From: a bacterium
GTDB lineage: Bacteria > Sysuimicrobiota > Sysuimicrobiia > Sysuimicrobiales > Segetimicrobiaceae
Reading direction: 5' to 3'
DNA length: 36,119 nucleotides
Assembly (NCBI GenBank): GCA_035703895.1
Contig: DASSXJ010000080.1
Location: forward strand, 1-36,119
The notes under the pieces were generated by a model. It was given only the letters and a program-made list of their open reading frames with translations, was not told the origin of the DNA and searched no databases. A program made the position numbers and the translations under genes. Shown piece after piece: positions 7,370-15,343 of this stretch; position 1 is the stretch's first letter; each line of letters opens with the position of its first letter.

Positions 7370-7882
7370 ATCGAGCGCGGAGCGCGGATCAACGACCGTA
7401 TCCGGGCCCGTGAGGTCCGGTTGATCGGGGCGAGCGGAGAGCAACTGGGTGTGATGCTGCTCGCCGAGGCCCTGGCGAAGGCCGAGGAGGCGAACCTCGA
7501 TCTCGTGGAGGTTGCTCCGACGGCCACCCCGCCGGTGTGCCGGATCATCGACTACGGCAAATACAAGTACGAGCAGGCGAAGCGGGAGCGCGAGGCTCAC
7601 CGGAAATCGAAGACGTCCGAGCTGAAGGGCATGCGCTTGAGCCCGAAGATCGGCGAGCACGATCTGCGCACGAAGACGAGAACGGTGAGCACGTTTCTGA
7701 AGGACGGAGACAAAGTTCGCGTGTCCATGTGGTTTCGCGGCCGGGAGATGGCGCATCCGCATGTCGGGGAGCAGATCCTGCGCCGGATGGCGCAGGATCT
7801 GGCCGACGTCGCGGTGGTCGAGCGTCACCCGCTGATGGAAGGGCGCAACATGATCATGATCCTGGCGCCCAAAAAGAATTAG
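7370..7882 (+). CDS. infC: Translation initiation factor IF-3, with ATC start codon
   Basis: IF-3 binds the 30S subunit and checks start codon and initiator tRNA pairing. The conserved N-terminus (RINDRIRAREVRLI) lies upstream of the first ATG/GTG/TTG that could begin the frame, and the only sensible start is ATC at 7370, nine bases after GGAGGGG (7354-7360); a stop (TAG 7361-7363) closes the frame further up. This gives 170 residues, the normal length. Rare AUU/AUC/AUA starts are a known hallmark of infC, because IF-3 discriminates against them and so limits its own synthesis. Both domains are intact: RIIDYGKYKYEQAKRERE in the N-domain and linker region, and KDGDKVRVSMWFRGREM and ILAPKK in the C-domain. 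Confidence 0.93.
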   Translation: MERGARINDRIRAREVRLIGASGEQLGVMLLAEALAKAEEANLDLVEVAPTATPPVCRIIDYGKYKYEQAKREREAHRKSKTSELKGMRLSPKIGEHDLRTKTRTVSTFLKDGDKVRVSMWFRGREMAHPHVGEQILRRMAQDLADVAVVERHPLMEGRNMIMILAPKKN

Positions 7883-7899
7883 CGCACGGGGGAGCAGAC

Positions 7900-8097
7900 G
7901 TGGGGAAACTGAAGACCCACCAGGGCACGGCGAAGCGGATTCGCGTGACGGGCCGGAAGCGGCTCCTGCGCGGCCGTCAGCTCGGGGGGCATCTAATGGT
8001 GCACAAGGGGTCCAAGCGGAAGCGGTCCCTGCGCGAAAACCGAGCGATCGAACCCGTCGACCTCCCTCGGTTGGAGCGGCTGCTCCCGTATCGCTAA
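7900..8097 (+). CDS. rpmI: 50S ribosomal protein L35
   Basis: 65-residue L35, highly basic, part of the large ribosomal subunit. It begins MGKLKTHQGTAKRIRVTG and ends in RLLPYR, both typical of the family, with HKGSKRKRSLR in the middle. Start is GTG at 7900 behind GGGGGAGCAG. It lies 17 bases after infC and 32 before rplT in the conserved infC-rpmI-rplT order, and shares their leader control. Confidence 0.93.
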   Translation: MGKLKTHQGTAKRIRVTGRKRLLRGRQLGGHLMVHKGSKRKRSLRENRAIEPVDLPRLERLLPYR

Positions 8098-8129
8098 CCA
8101 CGCAGGCCGCAGGTTGGGAGTGATGCTCG

Positions 8130-8483
8130 ATGGCACGCGTCAAGCGGGGCGTCAGCGCCCGGCGCAGACACCACAAGGTCCTGAAGCTCGCGCGCGGGTA
8201 CTGGGGGAAGAAGAGTCGCTGGTTCAAGCTGGCCAACCAGACGGTCGTCCGCGCCCTGGCGCAGGCATACGCGCACCGGCGGGCCCGCAAGCGGGAGTTC
8301 CGTCAGTTGTGGATCGCGCGCATCAACGCCGCGGCCAGGATGCACGGGTTGTCCTATAGCCGGCTGATCTTCGGGCTGCGGCGGGCGGGGATCGAGGTGA
8401 ACCGCAAGATGCTGGCGGATCTCGCCGTCCGCGACGACCAGGCGTTTTTGGCGCTGGTCAAGCGGATCCAGCAGGTCAAGTAG
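8130..8483 (+). CDS. rplT: 50S ribosomal protein L20
   Basis: 117-residue L20, which binds 23S rRNA early in large-subunit assembly and, in Bacillus and E. coli, represses its own operon by binding the leader mRNA. It begins [20 protein letters not shown] and contains [15 protein letters not shown] and the family core [22 protein letters not shown] start with GGGAG nine bases upstream. Full length, no anomalies. Confidence 0.96.
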   Translation: MARVKRGVSARRRHHKVLKLARGYWGKKSRWFKLANQTVVRALAQAYAHRRARKREFRQLWIARINAAARMHGLSYSRLIFGLRRAGIEVNRKMLADLAVRDDQAFLALVKRIQQVK

Positions 8484-8493
8484 CAGCGGTCGC

Positions 8494-9363
8494 ATGGGAC
8501 GTCGCGGCGAGCCCTCCCCGGCGGGGGAGGGCTCGCGCCGTTCGCCGGGCGAGAGCACCGCCCCGACCATCATCACGAGCCGCAAGAACCCTGTAATCCA
8601 GGACCTCCGGAGCCTGCTGCAATCGTCGTCGCGGCGCACCGCGCGCTGTGTGGTGGAGGGGTGGCGGTTTGTCGAGACCGCCGCCGCAGGCGGCGTCGAC
8701 ATCACGCTGGTCGTGCACACGCCCGCGGCCGCCGCGCATCCGCGGGGCGAGGAGATGCGCGGGCGCCTGCACGCCGCGGGTGTGCGGTTGATCGTGGTCT
8801 CGCCTTATGTGTTCGATTCGTTGACACAAGTGGACGCACCGCAAGGCGTGCTCGGCATCGTCCGGCGGCCGCCGGATGCCTCGCCGGCCATCCTCGATGA
8901 CGCGAAGGCATGGCTCGCCGTGCTTGATGGCGTGCAGGATCCCGGCAACGCGGGGGCCATCCTCCGCACGGCCGTCGCCGCCGGGGCGACCGGAGGCGTG
9001 GTCGCGGGCGTCGCCGCAGACCCATTCGGATCGAAGGCGATCCGTGCCTCGGCCGGTGCGGTATTCCAGCTGCCGCTGTTGTTCTTCCCGTCGGCCTCGC
9101 ATGCCGCCGCCGCGCTCCAGCGACACGGCGTGCGCGTGCTCGTCGCGGATCCCCGGGGGGACCGCCTCGCATCGGAGGTCTCATACGCCCGCCCGCTCGC
9201 GCTCGTCTTCGGCAGCGAGGGCGCCGGTGCAGCGCGGGCGTGGACTCCGTCCGGGATCCGCATCCGCCTGCCGATGGCCGGCGCCATGGAGTCGTTGGGT
9301 GTGGCCGCGGCGGCGGCTGTGCTGCTCTATAGGGCCGGGGAGGCCGCCGGGCCTCGGGAGTGA
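8494..9363 (+). CDS. TrmH/SpoU-family RNA 2'-O-methyltransferase
   Basis: SPOUT methyltransferase acting on rRNA or tRNA ribose, probably the 23S-type enzyme often found next to rplT and pheST. Seen: substrate-binding N-domain beginning at ITSRKNPVIQDLRSLL (about residue 26), VVEGWRFVE, then the knotted catalytic domain with LDGVQDPGNAGAILRTA, RASAGAVFQLP, LVFGSEGAG and IRLPMAGAMESLGVAAAAAVLLY, the SAM-binding knot. 289 residues from ATG 8494. The first 25 residues are low-complexity and encoded by a strong hairpin, so the true start may lie further in, although no ATG, GTG or TTG in frame is available before the conserved part. Confidence 0.87.
   Translation: MGRRGEPSPAGEGSRRSPGESTAPTIITSRKNPVIQDLRSLLQSSSRRTARCVVEGWRFVETAAAGGVDITLVVHTPAAAAHPRGEEMRGRLHAAGVRLIVVSPYVFDSLTQVDAPQGVLGIVRRPPDASPAILDDAKAWLAVLDGVQDPGNAGAILRTAVAAGATGGVVAGVAADPFGSKAIRASAGAVFQLPLLFFPSASHAAAALQRHGVRVLVADPRGDRLASEVSYARPLALVFGSEGAGAARAWTPSGIRIRLPMAGAMESLGVAAAAAVLLYRAGEAAGPRE
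8507..8536 (+). terminator. 13-bp hairpin between rplT and the methyltransferase core
   Basis: GCGAGCCCTCCCC (8507-8519) is perfectly complementary to GGGGAGGGCTCGC (8524-8536) around a four-base loop. It begins 24 bases after the rplT stop, where an operon-ending or attenuating hairpin would sit, but there is no run of T after it and it falls inside the first codons of the following frame. It may be a pausing or RNA-stabilising hairpin rather than a true terminator. Confidence 0.4.
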
Positions 9364-9396
9364 TTGAGGTCGCACTCTCGTGTACGGCAATCGAGT

Positions 9397-9426
9397 TTGG
9401 CACGTCGCAGGGGCGTGTGCTATACT
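9397..9426 (+). promoter_or_regulatory. Promoter of the yqzL-like gene and Phe T-box
   Basis: TTGGCA (9397-9402), an 18-base spacer, TATACT (9421-9426) with TGC before it. This matches the infC promoter in spacing and -10. It is the only convincing promoter ahead of both the small gene at 9505 and the T-box leader, so both probably sit on one transcript. Confidence 0.72.
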
Positions 9427-9504
9427 TGGTCCGACCTCGTAGGTCGCTCCTGGACCTCCAGCCGGATCGGCGGAGTACCATTGGCGAGGAGGAGGGGTGG
9501 CGCG

Positions 9505-9633
9505 GTGGAGATTTCCTGGACGCCGGAGTCGTTCTGGCGGGTGTTCGAGGCCACCGGATCGATCTGGGCATACCTCGTGTACCGCCAACTTGTGCGGCGA
9601 CGGCAGCAGTGGGTGGTGCCGATACTGAACTAG
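9505..9633 (+). CDS. YqzL-like small protein
   Basis: 42-residue protein from GTG 9505, seven bases after GGAGGGG (9491-9497). The segment SFWRVFEATGSIWAYLVYRQL has the spacing of the small YqzL family of Firmicutes (W..F..TG.i.aYLlY), whose role is unknown. Residues after it are basic (VRRRQQWV). A TTG at 9481 in frame would add eight residues but lacks a good ribosome site. It is inserted between the methyltransferase gene and the pheS T-box, with its own promoter. Assignment is by pattern memory over about 20 residues. Confidence 0.62.
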   Translation: MEISWTPESFWRVFEATGSIWAYLVYRQLVRRRQQWVVPILN

Positions 9634-9897
9634 CAGCGTGGCGATGACGGAGAGGGTGCGCGGGATCGCGTCGCCCAGGGAGGGCCGGTCACCGACTGCG
9701 AACCGGCCCGCGACACAGCCCGACGCCGTTCGCTCCAGAGCGGTTTGCTGAACCCGGCTCAAGAGCCGGCATTAGGCGAACGGGGACCGGCCCGTATCCC
9801 GGTCAATGAAGGGTCGCCTGGGGGAACTCCGGGCGGAAAAAGGGTGGGACCGCGGAAGCGCACTTCCGTCCCTTGGACGGAGGTGCGTTTTATTTTT
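9634..9897 (+). promoter_or_regulatory. T-box leader, phenylalanine-specific
   Basis: tRNA-sensing riboswitch: uncharged tRNA-Phe pairs with a specifier codon and with the T-box bulge to prevent termination. Seen: the stem I start GATGACGGAGAGGG (9643 on), the stem I apical sequence CAGGGAGGGCCGG...GACTGCGAACCGG, a TTC at 9729-9731 in the specifier position, a CCGGCTC/GAGCCGG stem III, GTATCCCGGTCAATGAAGGG, and the invariant AGGGTGGGACCGCGG (9841-9855). The terminator at 9859-9897 completes it. TTC fits pheS downstream. Confidence 0.94.
9859..9897 (+). terminator. Intrinsic terminator of the Phe T-box
   Basis: CGCACTTCCGTCC (9859-9871) pairs with GGACGGAGGTGCG (9875-9887) around CTT with a single G-U pair, followed by TTTTATTTTT (9888-9897). 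It excludes the alternative antiterminator pairing with the T-box sequence just upstream. Confidence 0.92.
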
Positions 9898-9920
9898 GTG
9901 CAAGGAGGATCTCGCGCACG

Positions 9921-10955
9921 ATGGTCTCGCAACTGGATCGCAGCGATCTCGAGAGTATACGACGCCGCGCAGAAGGCGAGTGCGTCGAGGCGCCCACCGT
10001 CGAGGCACTGGAGGGGGTGCGCGTTCGCTATCTCGGTCGAAACGGCGTGATCACCCAGGCGTTCCGCCAACTCGGCACGGTCGCGTCCGCAGATCGCCCT
10101 GCAATCGGGGCCGCGTTGAACGACCTGAAGGCCGGGGTCGAGCGCATGGTGGAGGCCCGCGCCGCGGCGCTGCGCGAGGAAGGGCAGCACAGCCGCCTCG
10201 CGGCGGAGGCGATCGACGTCACCCTCCCCGGGCGCCTTCCCACCCTCGGGCGGACGCACATCCTCACCCGGACCATGGACGAGATCGCGCAGATCTTCCT
10301 CGGGCTGGGGTTCGAGGTCGTGGAAGGGCCGGAGATCGAGCGCGATCACGATAACTTCGAACGCCTCAACATGCCGGAGTACCACCCCGCCCGGGACGCT
10401 CAGGATTCGTTCTACGTGACGAACGAATGGCTGCTGCGGACGCACACGACGGTCGTGGACGTGCACGTGCTGGATTCCCGGCGCCCGCCGATGCGGGCCC
10501 TGGCCTACGGGCACTGCTACCGGCGGGATCCGGCGGACGCCAGCCACTCCCCGATGTTCCACCAGGCCGACGGGTTCATGGTCGACGAGGGCGTGCGGTT
10601 CTCGGATCTGAAGGGGATCCTCATGGCGTTCGCCCGCGGGTTCTTCGACCCCCAGGTCCGCGTCCGCTTCACACCGTCCTACTTTCCGTTCACCGAGCCG
10701 AGCGCGGAGATGGCGATCTCGTGCGTGACGTGCGGGGGCCGCGGGTGCGCCGTGTGCAAGCAATCCGGCTGGCTGGAGATCCTCGGGTGCGGCATGTTCC
10801 ACCCTCGCGTGTTGGAGATGGCCCAGATCGATCCCGAACGGTATACCGCGTTCGCCTTCGGCATCGGCGTCGAACGCCTGGCGATGCTCAAGCACCGGAT
10901 CAACGACATCCGGCTGTTCTACGACAACGACGTCCGCTTTCTCCGACAGGTATAG
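9921..10955 (+). CDS. pheS: Phenylalanine-tRNA ligase alpha subunit
   Basis: Catalytic subunit of the (alpha-beta)2 enzyme that charges tRNA-Phe. 344 residues, normal length: N-terminal coiled coil about 1-90 that reaches the tRNA, then the class II catalytic core with motif 2 YGHCYRRDPADASHSPMFHQ, a Cys-rich loop (CVTCGGRGCAVCKQSGW), and motif 3 FGIGVERLAMLKHRINDIR. FTPSYFPFTEPSAEM belongs to the Phe pocket. ATG 9921 follows AGGAGG (9903-9908) directly after the T-box terminator. Eight bases separate it from pheT. Confidence 0.97.
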   Translation: MVSQLDRSDLESIRRRAEGECVEAPTVEALEGVRVRYLGRNGVITQAFRQLGTVASADRPAIGAALNDLKAGVERMVEARAAALREEGQHSRLAAEAIDVTLPGRLPTLGRTHILTRTMDEIAQIFLGLGFEVVEGPEIERDHDNFERLNMPEYHPARDAQDSFYVTNEWLLRTHTTVVDVHVLDSRRPPMRALAYGHCYRRDPADASHSPMFHQADGFMVDEGVRFSDLKGILMAFARGFFDPQVRVRFTPSYFPFTEPSAEMAISCVTCGGRGCAVCKQSGWLEILGCGMFHPRVLEMAQIDPERYTAFAFGIGVERLAMLKHRINDIRLFYDNDVRFLRQV

Positions 10956-10963
10956 GAGCGGCG

Positions 10964-13063
10964 ATGCGCGTCCCGCTGGAGTGGCTGCGTGAATATGTGA
11001 CGGTCGATGTTCCGCTGGAGACCCTGATCGAGCGGCTCCACGGTATCGGCCTGCCCGTGGACCGCATCGAGCACATCGGGGACGATACCGTCCTCGAGAT
11101 CGAACTGACGGCCAACCGTCCTGACTGCATGAGCGTACTGGGGGTGGCGCGTGAGGTCGCGGTGATGCTCGGCCGCCGGCTCCGCATTCCCAAGCCGAAG
11201 GCCGTCACGCGCCCGCCCGCCGCATCGGAGCGGATCGCCGTCAAGGTCGATGATCCCAAGGGCTGCCCGCGGTTCACCGCCCGGATGATCGAGGACGTCC
11301 GGGTCGGTCCGTCGCCGGCGTGGGCGCAGCGGCGCCTGGAAGCCGCCGGCGTTCGGGCGATCAACAATGTGGTCGATGTCACGAACTACGTCATGCTCGA
11401 GCTCGGCCAACCGATGCACGCCTTTGACTACGATCGGATCGCCGAACACCGTCTCATCGTCAGGCGCGCCTTCCCCGGGGAGCGGCTTCGCACGCTCGAC
11501 GGACTCGACTACACGCTGGACGCCGAGATGCTGGTTGTCGCGGACGCCCGGCGAGCGGTGTCGCTGGCGGGCATCATCGGAGGAAGCGACACGGAGATCG
11601 GTCCGGGCACAACGCGGGTGCTGCTCGAGGCCGCGTACTGGAACCCTCCGGCAATCGGACGCACGGCGCGGCGCCTGGGCATTCGGACGGAGGCCTCTGC
11701 GCGGTTCGAGCGGGGCATGGACCCCGCCGGCCCTCCGCCCGCCCAAGAACGGGCGGCGCAGTTGTTCACCGAATGGTGCGGTGGGCGTGTGCTCCGAGGG
11801 ACGATCGATGTCGTTGGACTTCGCGCGATCCGGCCGGCGATCCGGCTGCGGCCCGCGCGGGTCGTGACGGTGCTGGGGGTGGCCGTGCCGCGGGCGCAGA
11901 TCGCGCGGAGCCTCCGCGCGCTCGGGTGCGCCGTCGCCCCCGGGAGGGCGGGACGCTCCGGCGGACAGCCCCCGGCGGGATCGCTCGAGGTCCGGCCGCC
12001 CTCGTTTCGCGTCGATCTCTGCCGCGAAGAGGATCTCGTCGAGGAGATCGCCCGGGTGTACGGGTACGACCGCGTGCCCTTGACGATGCCTCGCGGCGAG
12101 ACCACGCCGGGGACGATCGTCCCTGTTCTCCGAATCGATGCGCAGGTTCGCGAGACGCTCGCGCGCTGTGGGCTGACGGAGGTCATGACCCTGACATTGA
12201 TCTCCGCGGAGGCGGCGGCAAAAACAGGGGCGGGGGTCGTCGTGGTGCAGAATCCCCTCGTCACCGAACAGTCGGTGCTGCGGCCGTCGCTTCTGCCCGG
12301 TCTGGCATCGGTGCTGGCGAGCAACGCGGCCAGGCGCGTTGATGATGTCCAGGTGTTCGAGCTCGGGAGGGTGTTCCTCCCGGCTCCACGCGGGGCCACC
12401 GGCGGTCTCGACGGCCGCCCGGAGGAGCGAAGAACCCTCGGGATAGCCTCGATGGGACGATGGCGGGCCGGGTGGAACGTGCCGATCGAGCGGGGGGCCA
12501 CCGACTTCTATCATTTAAAAGGGCTCATTGAGGCACTCCTGCGCGAGTTGGGAATAGGCGAATGGGTCACGGAGCCGCTATCGGACGCACCGACCTGGTG
12601 GCACCCCGGGCGCGCGGCCGTCCTGAAATACCGCGGGCGCGCAATCGGGCGCCTCGGCGAGGTGCATCCCGACGTGGCCGCCGCCTACCGACTGCCGCAC
12701 CGTGCGTACCTGGCGGAAGTCGACCTTGAGGCGGTGCTCCCTGCGGTGATGTTGATCCGCACATCTCCGGAGCTCCCGCGCTTTCCCTCGGTCGAGCGGG
12801 ACGTGGCCGCGGTCATCCCGGACCGGCTCCCGGCGGGCCGGGTCGAAGCGATCATCCGCGCGGCGGCGGGTCCGCTGTTGGAGGTGGTCGAGCTCTTCGA
12901 CGTCTACGCGGGCCCGCCGGTGCCTGCGGGGCACCGAAACCTCGCGTATCGCCTGCGCCTGCGCGCCCAAGATCGCACGCTCACCACGGGTGAGGCGGAG
13001 GAAATCGTCCAGCAGGTCCGAATAGCCCTCCAGGAGCAGCCCGGCGTTCAGCTCCGCGAGTAG
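10964..13063 (+). CDS. pheT: Phenylalanine-tRNA ligase beta subunit, short form lacking the tRNA-binding OB domain
   Basis: 699 residues against about 790-810 in most bacteria. The N-terminus (MRVPLEWLREYVTVDVPLE...GLPVDRIEHIGDD) passes directly at about residue 43 into TVLEIELTANRPDCMSVLGVAREVA, so the roughly 110-residue EMAP-II/OB tRNA-binding insert (domain B2) is missing. The rest is intact: B3/B4 editing region (INNVVDVTNYVMLELGQPMHAFD), B5 (REEDLVEEIARVYGYD), the inactive synthetase-like fold and the C-terminal FDX-ACB domain (FPSVERDVAAVIPD to the end), which binds the tRNA anticodon. The join is clean with no frameshift, so the loss looks stable. ATG 10964 is preceded by AGGAG. Confidence 0.95.
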   Translation: MRVPLEWLREYVTVDVPLETLIERLHGIGLPVDRIEHIGDDTVLEIELTANRPDCMSVLGVAREVAVMLGRRLRIPKPKAVTRPPAASERIAVKVDDPKGCPRFTARMIEDVRVGPSPAWAQRRLEAAGVRAINNVVDVTNYVMLELGQPMHAFDYDRIAEHRLIVRRAFPGERLRTLDGLDYTLDAEMLVVADARRAVSLAGIIGGSDTEIGPGTTRVLLEAAYWNPPAIGRTARRLGIRTEASARFERGMDPAGPPPAQERAAQLFTEWCGGRVLRGTIDVVGLRAIRPAIRLRPARVVTVLGVAVPRAQIARSLRALGCAVAPGRAGRSGGQPPAGSLEVRPPSFRVDLCREEDLVEEIARVYGYDRVPLTMPRGETTPGTIVPVLRIDAQVRETLARCGLTEVMTLTLISAEAAAKTGAGVVVVQNPLVTEQSVLRPSLLPGLASVLASNAARRVDDVQVFELGRVFLPAPRGATGGLDGRPEERRTLGIASMGRWRAGWNVPIERGATDFYHLKGLIEALLRELGIGEWVTEPLSDAPTWWHPGRAAVLKYRGRAIGRLGEVHPDVAAAYRLPHRAYLAEVDLEAVLPAVMLIRTSPELPRFPSVERDVAAVIPDRLPAGRVEAIIRAAAGPLLEVVELFDVYAGPPVPAGHRNLAYRLRLRAQDRTLTTGEAEEIVQQVRIALQEQPGVQLRE

Positions 13064-13090
13064 CCACATCGCGGGAGGCGCTCAGGAGGG

Positions 13091-13621
13091 ATGGGTCGCA
13101 CCATTTCGGTGAATTGGATCGACTGGATCACCCTCGCGATCGTCCTCGTCTCCATCCTTCGCGGCACCCGGTATGGCGTGCTGGCGGGGGTGATCGACTT
13201 GGTGGCGATGGTGGGTGCGTTTTTCGCCGCGACCGTGACGTACGCGCGCATCGTGCCGGTCCTACACCGGACCTTGTTCCTGCCCGAGGCGTGGGGAGGG
13301 TTCTTGGCGTTTGTCGTGATCTGGCTGGCGCTGTACATTCTGGTCGGGATCATTGTGCGTCTGGCGCACGGGGTCCGCACCCTCCCGCTTTCGGAGATCC
13401 TGGGCGGCGTGATGGGCGTCGTGCGCGGCGTCGCGATGGCTGCGGCATTGCTCGTCGTCATCCTGGCATCCCCGTTCCGCGACGCGGTTGAACCGGACAC
13501 GAGACACTCGACGGTCGCGCCGTTGCTGTTGAAGGGCTACACCGCGTTCATGGTCAACATCGCATCCACGCTTCCGATTCGGATTCCTCGCTTCGGCCAA
13601 CCTGACGGCATCATGTTCTAG
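13091..13621 (+). CDS. CvpA-family membrane protein
   Basis: 176 residues with about four hydrophobic segments (roughly 10-28, 35-55, 68-92, 100-130), the CvpA/colicin V production family pattern. It begins NWIDWITLAIVLVSILRGTRYGV, the usual family opening, and contains RGVAMAAALLVV. The molecular role of the family is not settled. The start is uncertain: AGGAGGG abuts the ATG at 13091 with no spacer, while GTG 13109 would start exactly at the conserved NWIDW but lies 18 bases from that ribosome site. It ends directly before polX (stop 13619-13621, next start 13622). Confidence 0.8.
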   Translation: MGRTISVNWIDWITLAIVLVSILRGTRYGVLAGVIDLVAMVGAFFAATVTYARIVPVLHRTLFLPEAWGGFLAFVVIWLALYILVGIIVRLAHGVRTLPLSEILGGVMGVVRGVAMAAALLVVILASPFRDAVEPDTRHSTVAPLLLKGYTAFMVNIASTLPIRIPRFGQPDGIMF

Positions 13622-15343
13622 GTGAGCACCAGGAACATCGAGATCGCCCGCATCTTCGCCCAGATCGCCGACCTCCTCGAGATTCAGCAGGAATCCACGT
13701 TTCGCGTCAACGCCTATCGCAAGGGGAGCCGGGCGCTGGAGAGCCTGGCCGAAGACGTCGAGACCGTCGCCGCCCGCGGCGGGCTCCGGAAGATCAGCGG
13801 GATCGGCGAGCGTCTGGCGGAGAAGATCGAAGAGTATCTGCGGACCGGGACGATCGCGTACCATGAGGAACTGCAGCGGGCCCTTCCCCCCGGCGTGGCC
13901 GACCTGATGACGATCCCCGAAGTGGGCCCCAAGACCGCGCTGCTCCTCTACCAGCGGCTTGGCGTGACGGACATCGATGCGCTCGAGCGAGCGGCCCGCG
14001 ACGGCAAGGTCCGGGAGCTACCCCGTTTGGGCGCGAGGATCGAACAGAACATCCTCAAAGGAATCGAGCGCCGGCGCCTGCAGGCCACCCGCCAGCCGAT
14101 CGGGACCGTGCTGCCACAGGCGCAGGCGGTGGTCGATGCGCTCAGAGCCATCGCCGGCGTCGAGGCGGTCAGCCTGGCGGGGAGCATCCGGCGGATGCGC
14201 GACACAATCGCCGACATCGATGTCGTGGTCGGGACGCGCACGTCCGAACCGGTGATGGCGGCCGTCGTCGCCCTTCCCCAGGTCGACCGGGTGCTGTCCC
14301 GGGGCTCGACGCTGGCGAGCGTCCTCCTGGGCGTGAGCGGCGTGCAGTGTGACGTCCGGGCGGTGGAGCCCGAGTCCTACGGCGCGGCGCTGCAGTACTT
14401 CACCGGCAGCAAAGACCACAACGTGCAGTTGCGCGAAATGGCGGTGCGCCGGGGCCTCCGCATCAACGAGTACGGCGTTTTTCGCGTCGAGGACGATCAC
14501 AAGATCGGAGGGCGGACCGAGGAGGAGGTGTACCACGCGCTCAACCTGCCCTGGATTCCTCCGGAGATTCGCGAAGCGCAGGGAGAGATCGAACTCGCGC
14601 AGCGCGGCGCGCTGCCACATTTGATCGAGCTGTCGGATGTCCGCGGCGATCTGCACATGCACTCCACCTGGAGCGACGGGGACGACACGGCCGAGGCGAT
14701 GGCGCTGGCGGCCAAGGCGCGGGGATACGAGTACATCGCGATCACCGATCACTCGCGCTCACTCCGATTCGCGGGCGGGGTGAGCATCGACGACCTGTGC
14801 GAGCACGCCGCCGAGATCCGGAAGATAAGCGACCGGGTGGGGCTTCGCATCCTCTTCGGCTCCGAGGTCGATATCCTCGCGGACGGATCCCTCGACTACC
14901 CGGACGAGGTGCTGCGGACGCTCGATGTCGTCATCGGGTCGGTCCACAGCCGGCTGCGGATGCCGCAGGAGGAGATGACCCGCCGGGTGATCACGGCGAT
15001 GGAGAACCCGCATCTCGACATCCTCGGGCACCCGACGGGGCGGCTCGTCGGTCAGCGTCCGCCGTTCGATTTGGATCTCGATGCCGTCATCGAGGCCGCC
15101 CGCAGGACCGAGACCGTGCTGGAGATCAGCGCGTATCCGGATCGGTTGGACTTGAAGGATACCCACGTCCGCATGGCCCGCGATCGGGACGCGCTCTTTG
15201 AAATCGGCACCGATGCCCACCGCAAGGATCACCTGCGGGCCATGGAGCACGGGATCGGGACGGCGCGGCGCGGATGGGTCGAAGCCCGCAGCGTGATCAA
15301 CACCTGGCCGCTGGCGCGACTCCTCGAGTTCCTCGGCGATTGA
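13622..15343 (+). CDS. polX: DNA polymerase/3'-5' exonuclease PolX
   Basis: 573-residue gap-filling repair polymerase fused to a PHP nuclease. Order: N-terminal 8-kDa helix-hairpin-helix region ([30 protein letters not shown]), polymerase palm with [18 protein letters not shown] carrying the two catalytic Asp near residue 198 and a third in VQCDVRAV, then the PHP domain from about 337 ([37 protein letters not shown]), whose His/Asp cluster binds metals. GTG start abuts the cvpA stop. Full length and apparently active in both halves. Its stop overlaps the TTG start of the next glycosylase gene, so base excision and gap filling are co-expressed. Confidence 0.94.
   Translation: MSTRNIEIARIFAQIADLLEIQQESTFRVNAYRKGSRALESLAEDVETVAARGGLRKISGIGERLAEKIEEYLRTGTIAYHEELQRALPPGVADLMTIPEVGPKTALLLYQRLGVTDIDALERAARDGKVRELPRLGARIEQNILKGIERRRLQATRQPIGTVLPQAQAVVDALRAIAGVEAVSLAGSIRRMRDTIADIDVVVGTRTSEPVMAAVVALPQVDRVLSRGSTLASVLLGVSGVQCDVRAVEPESYGAALQYFTGSKDHNVQLREMAVRRGLRINEYGVFRVEDDHKIGGRTEEEVYHALNLPWIPPEIREAQGEIELAQRGALPHLIELSDVRGDLHMHSTWSDGDDTAEAMALAAKARGYEYIAITDHSRSLRFAGGVSIDDLCEHAAEIRKISDRVGLRILFGSEVDILADGSLDYPDEVLRTLDVVIGSVHSRLRMPQEEMTRRVITAMENPHLDILGHPTGRLVGQRPPFDLDLDAVIEAARRTETVLEISAYPDRLDLKDTHVRMARDRDALFEIGTDAHRKDHLRAMEHGIGTARRGWVEARSVINTWPLARLLEFLGD

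Noticed and set aside
6767-8290. Long minus-strand open frame (507 codons) opposite the phosphatase end, infC, rpmI and rplT
   Set aside because: It is the antisense of four well-supported genes and reads as low-complexity Arg/Ala/Pro, typical of high-GC shadow frames.
10427-10963. Upstream extension of the pheT frame into pheS
   Set aside because: The extension is not protein-like and is fully covered by pheS; ATG 10964 gives the family N-terminus.
10919-12514. 531-codon minus-strand frame opposite pheT
   Set aside because: Shadow of pheT, with no ribosome site or recognisable domain.
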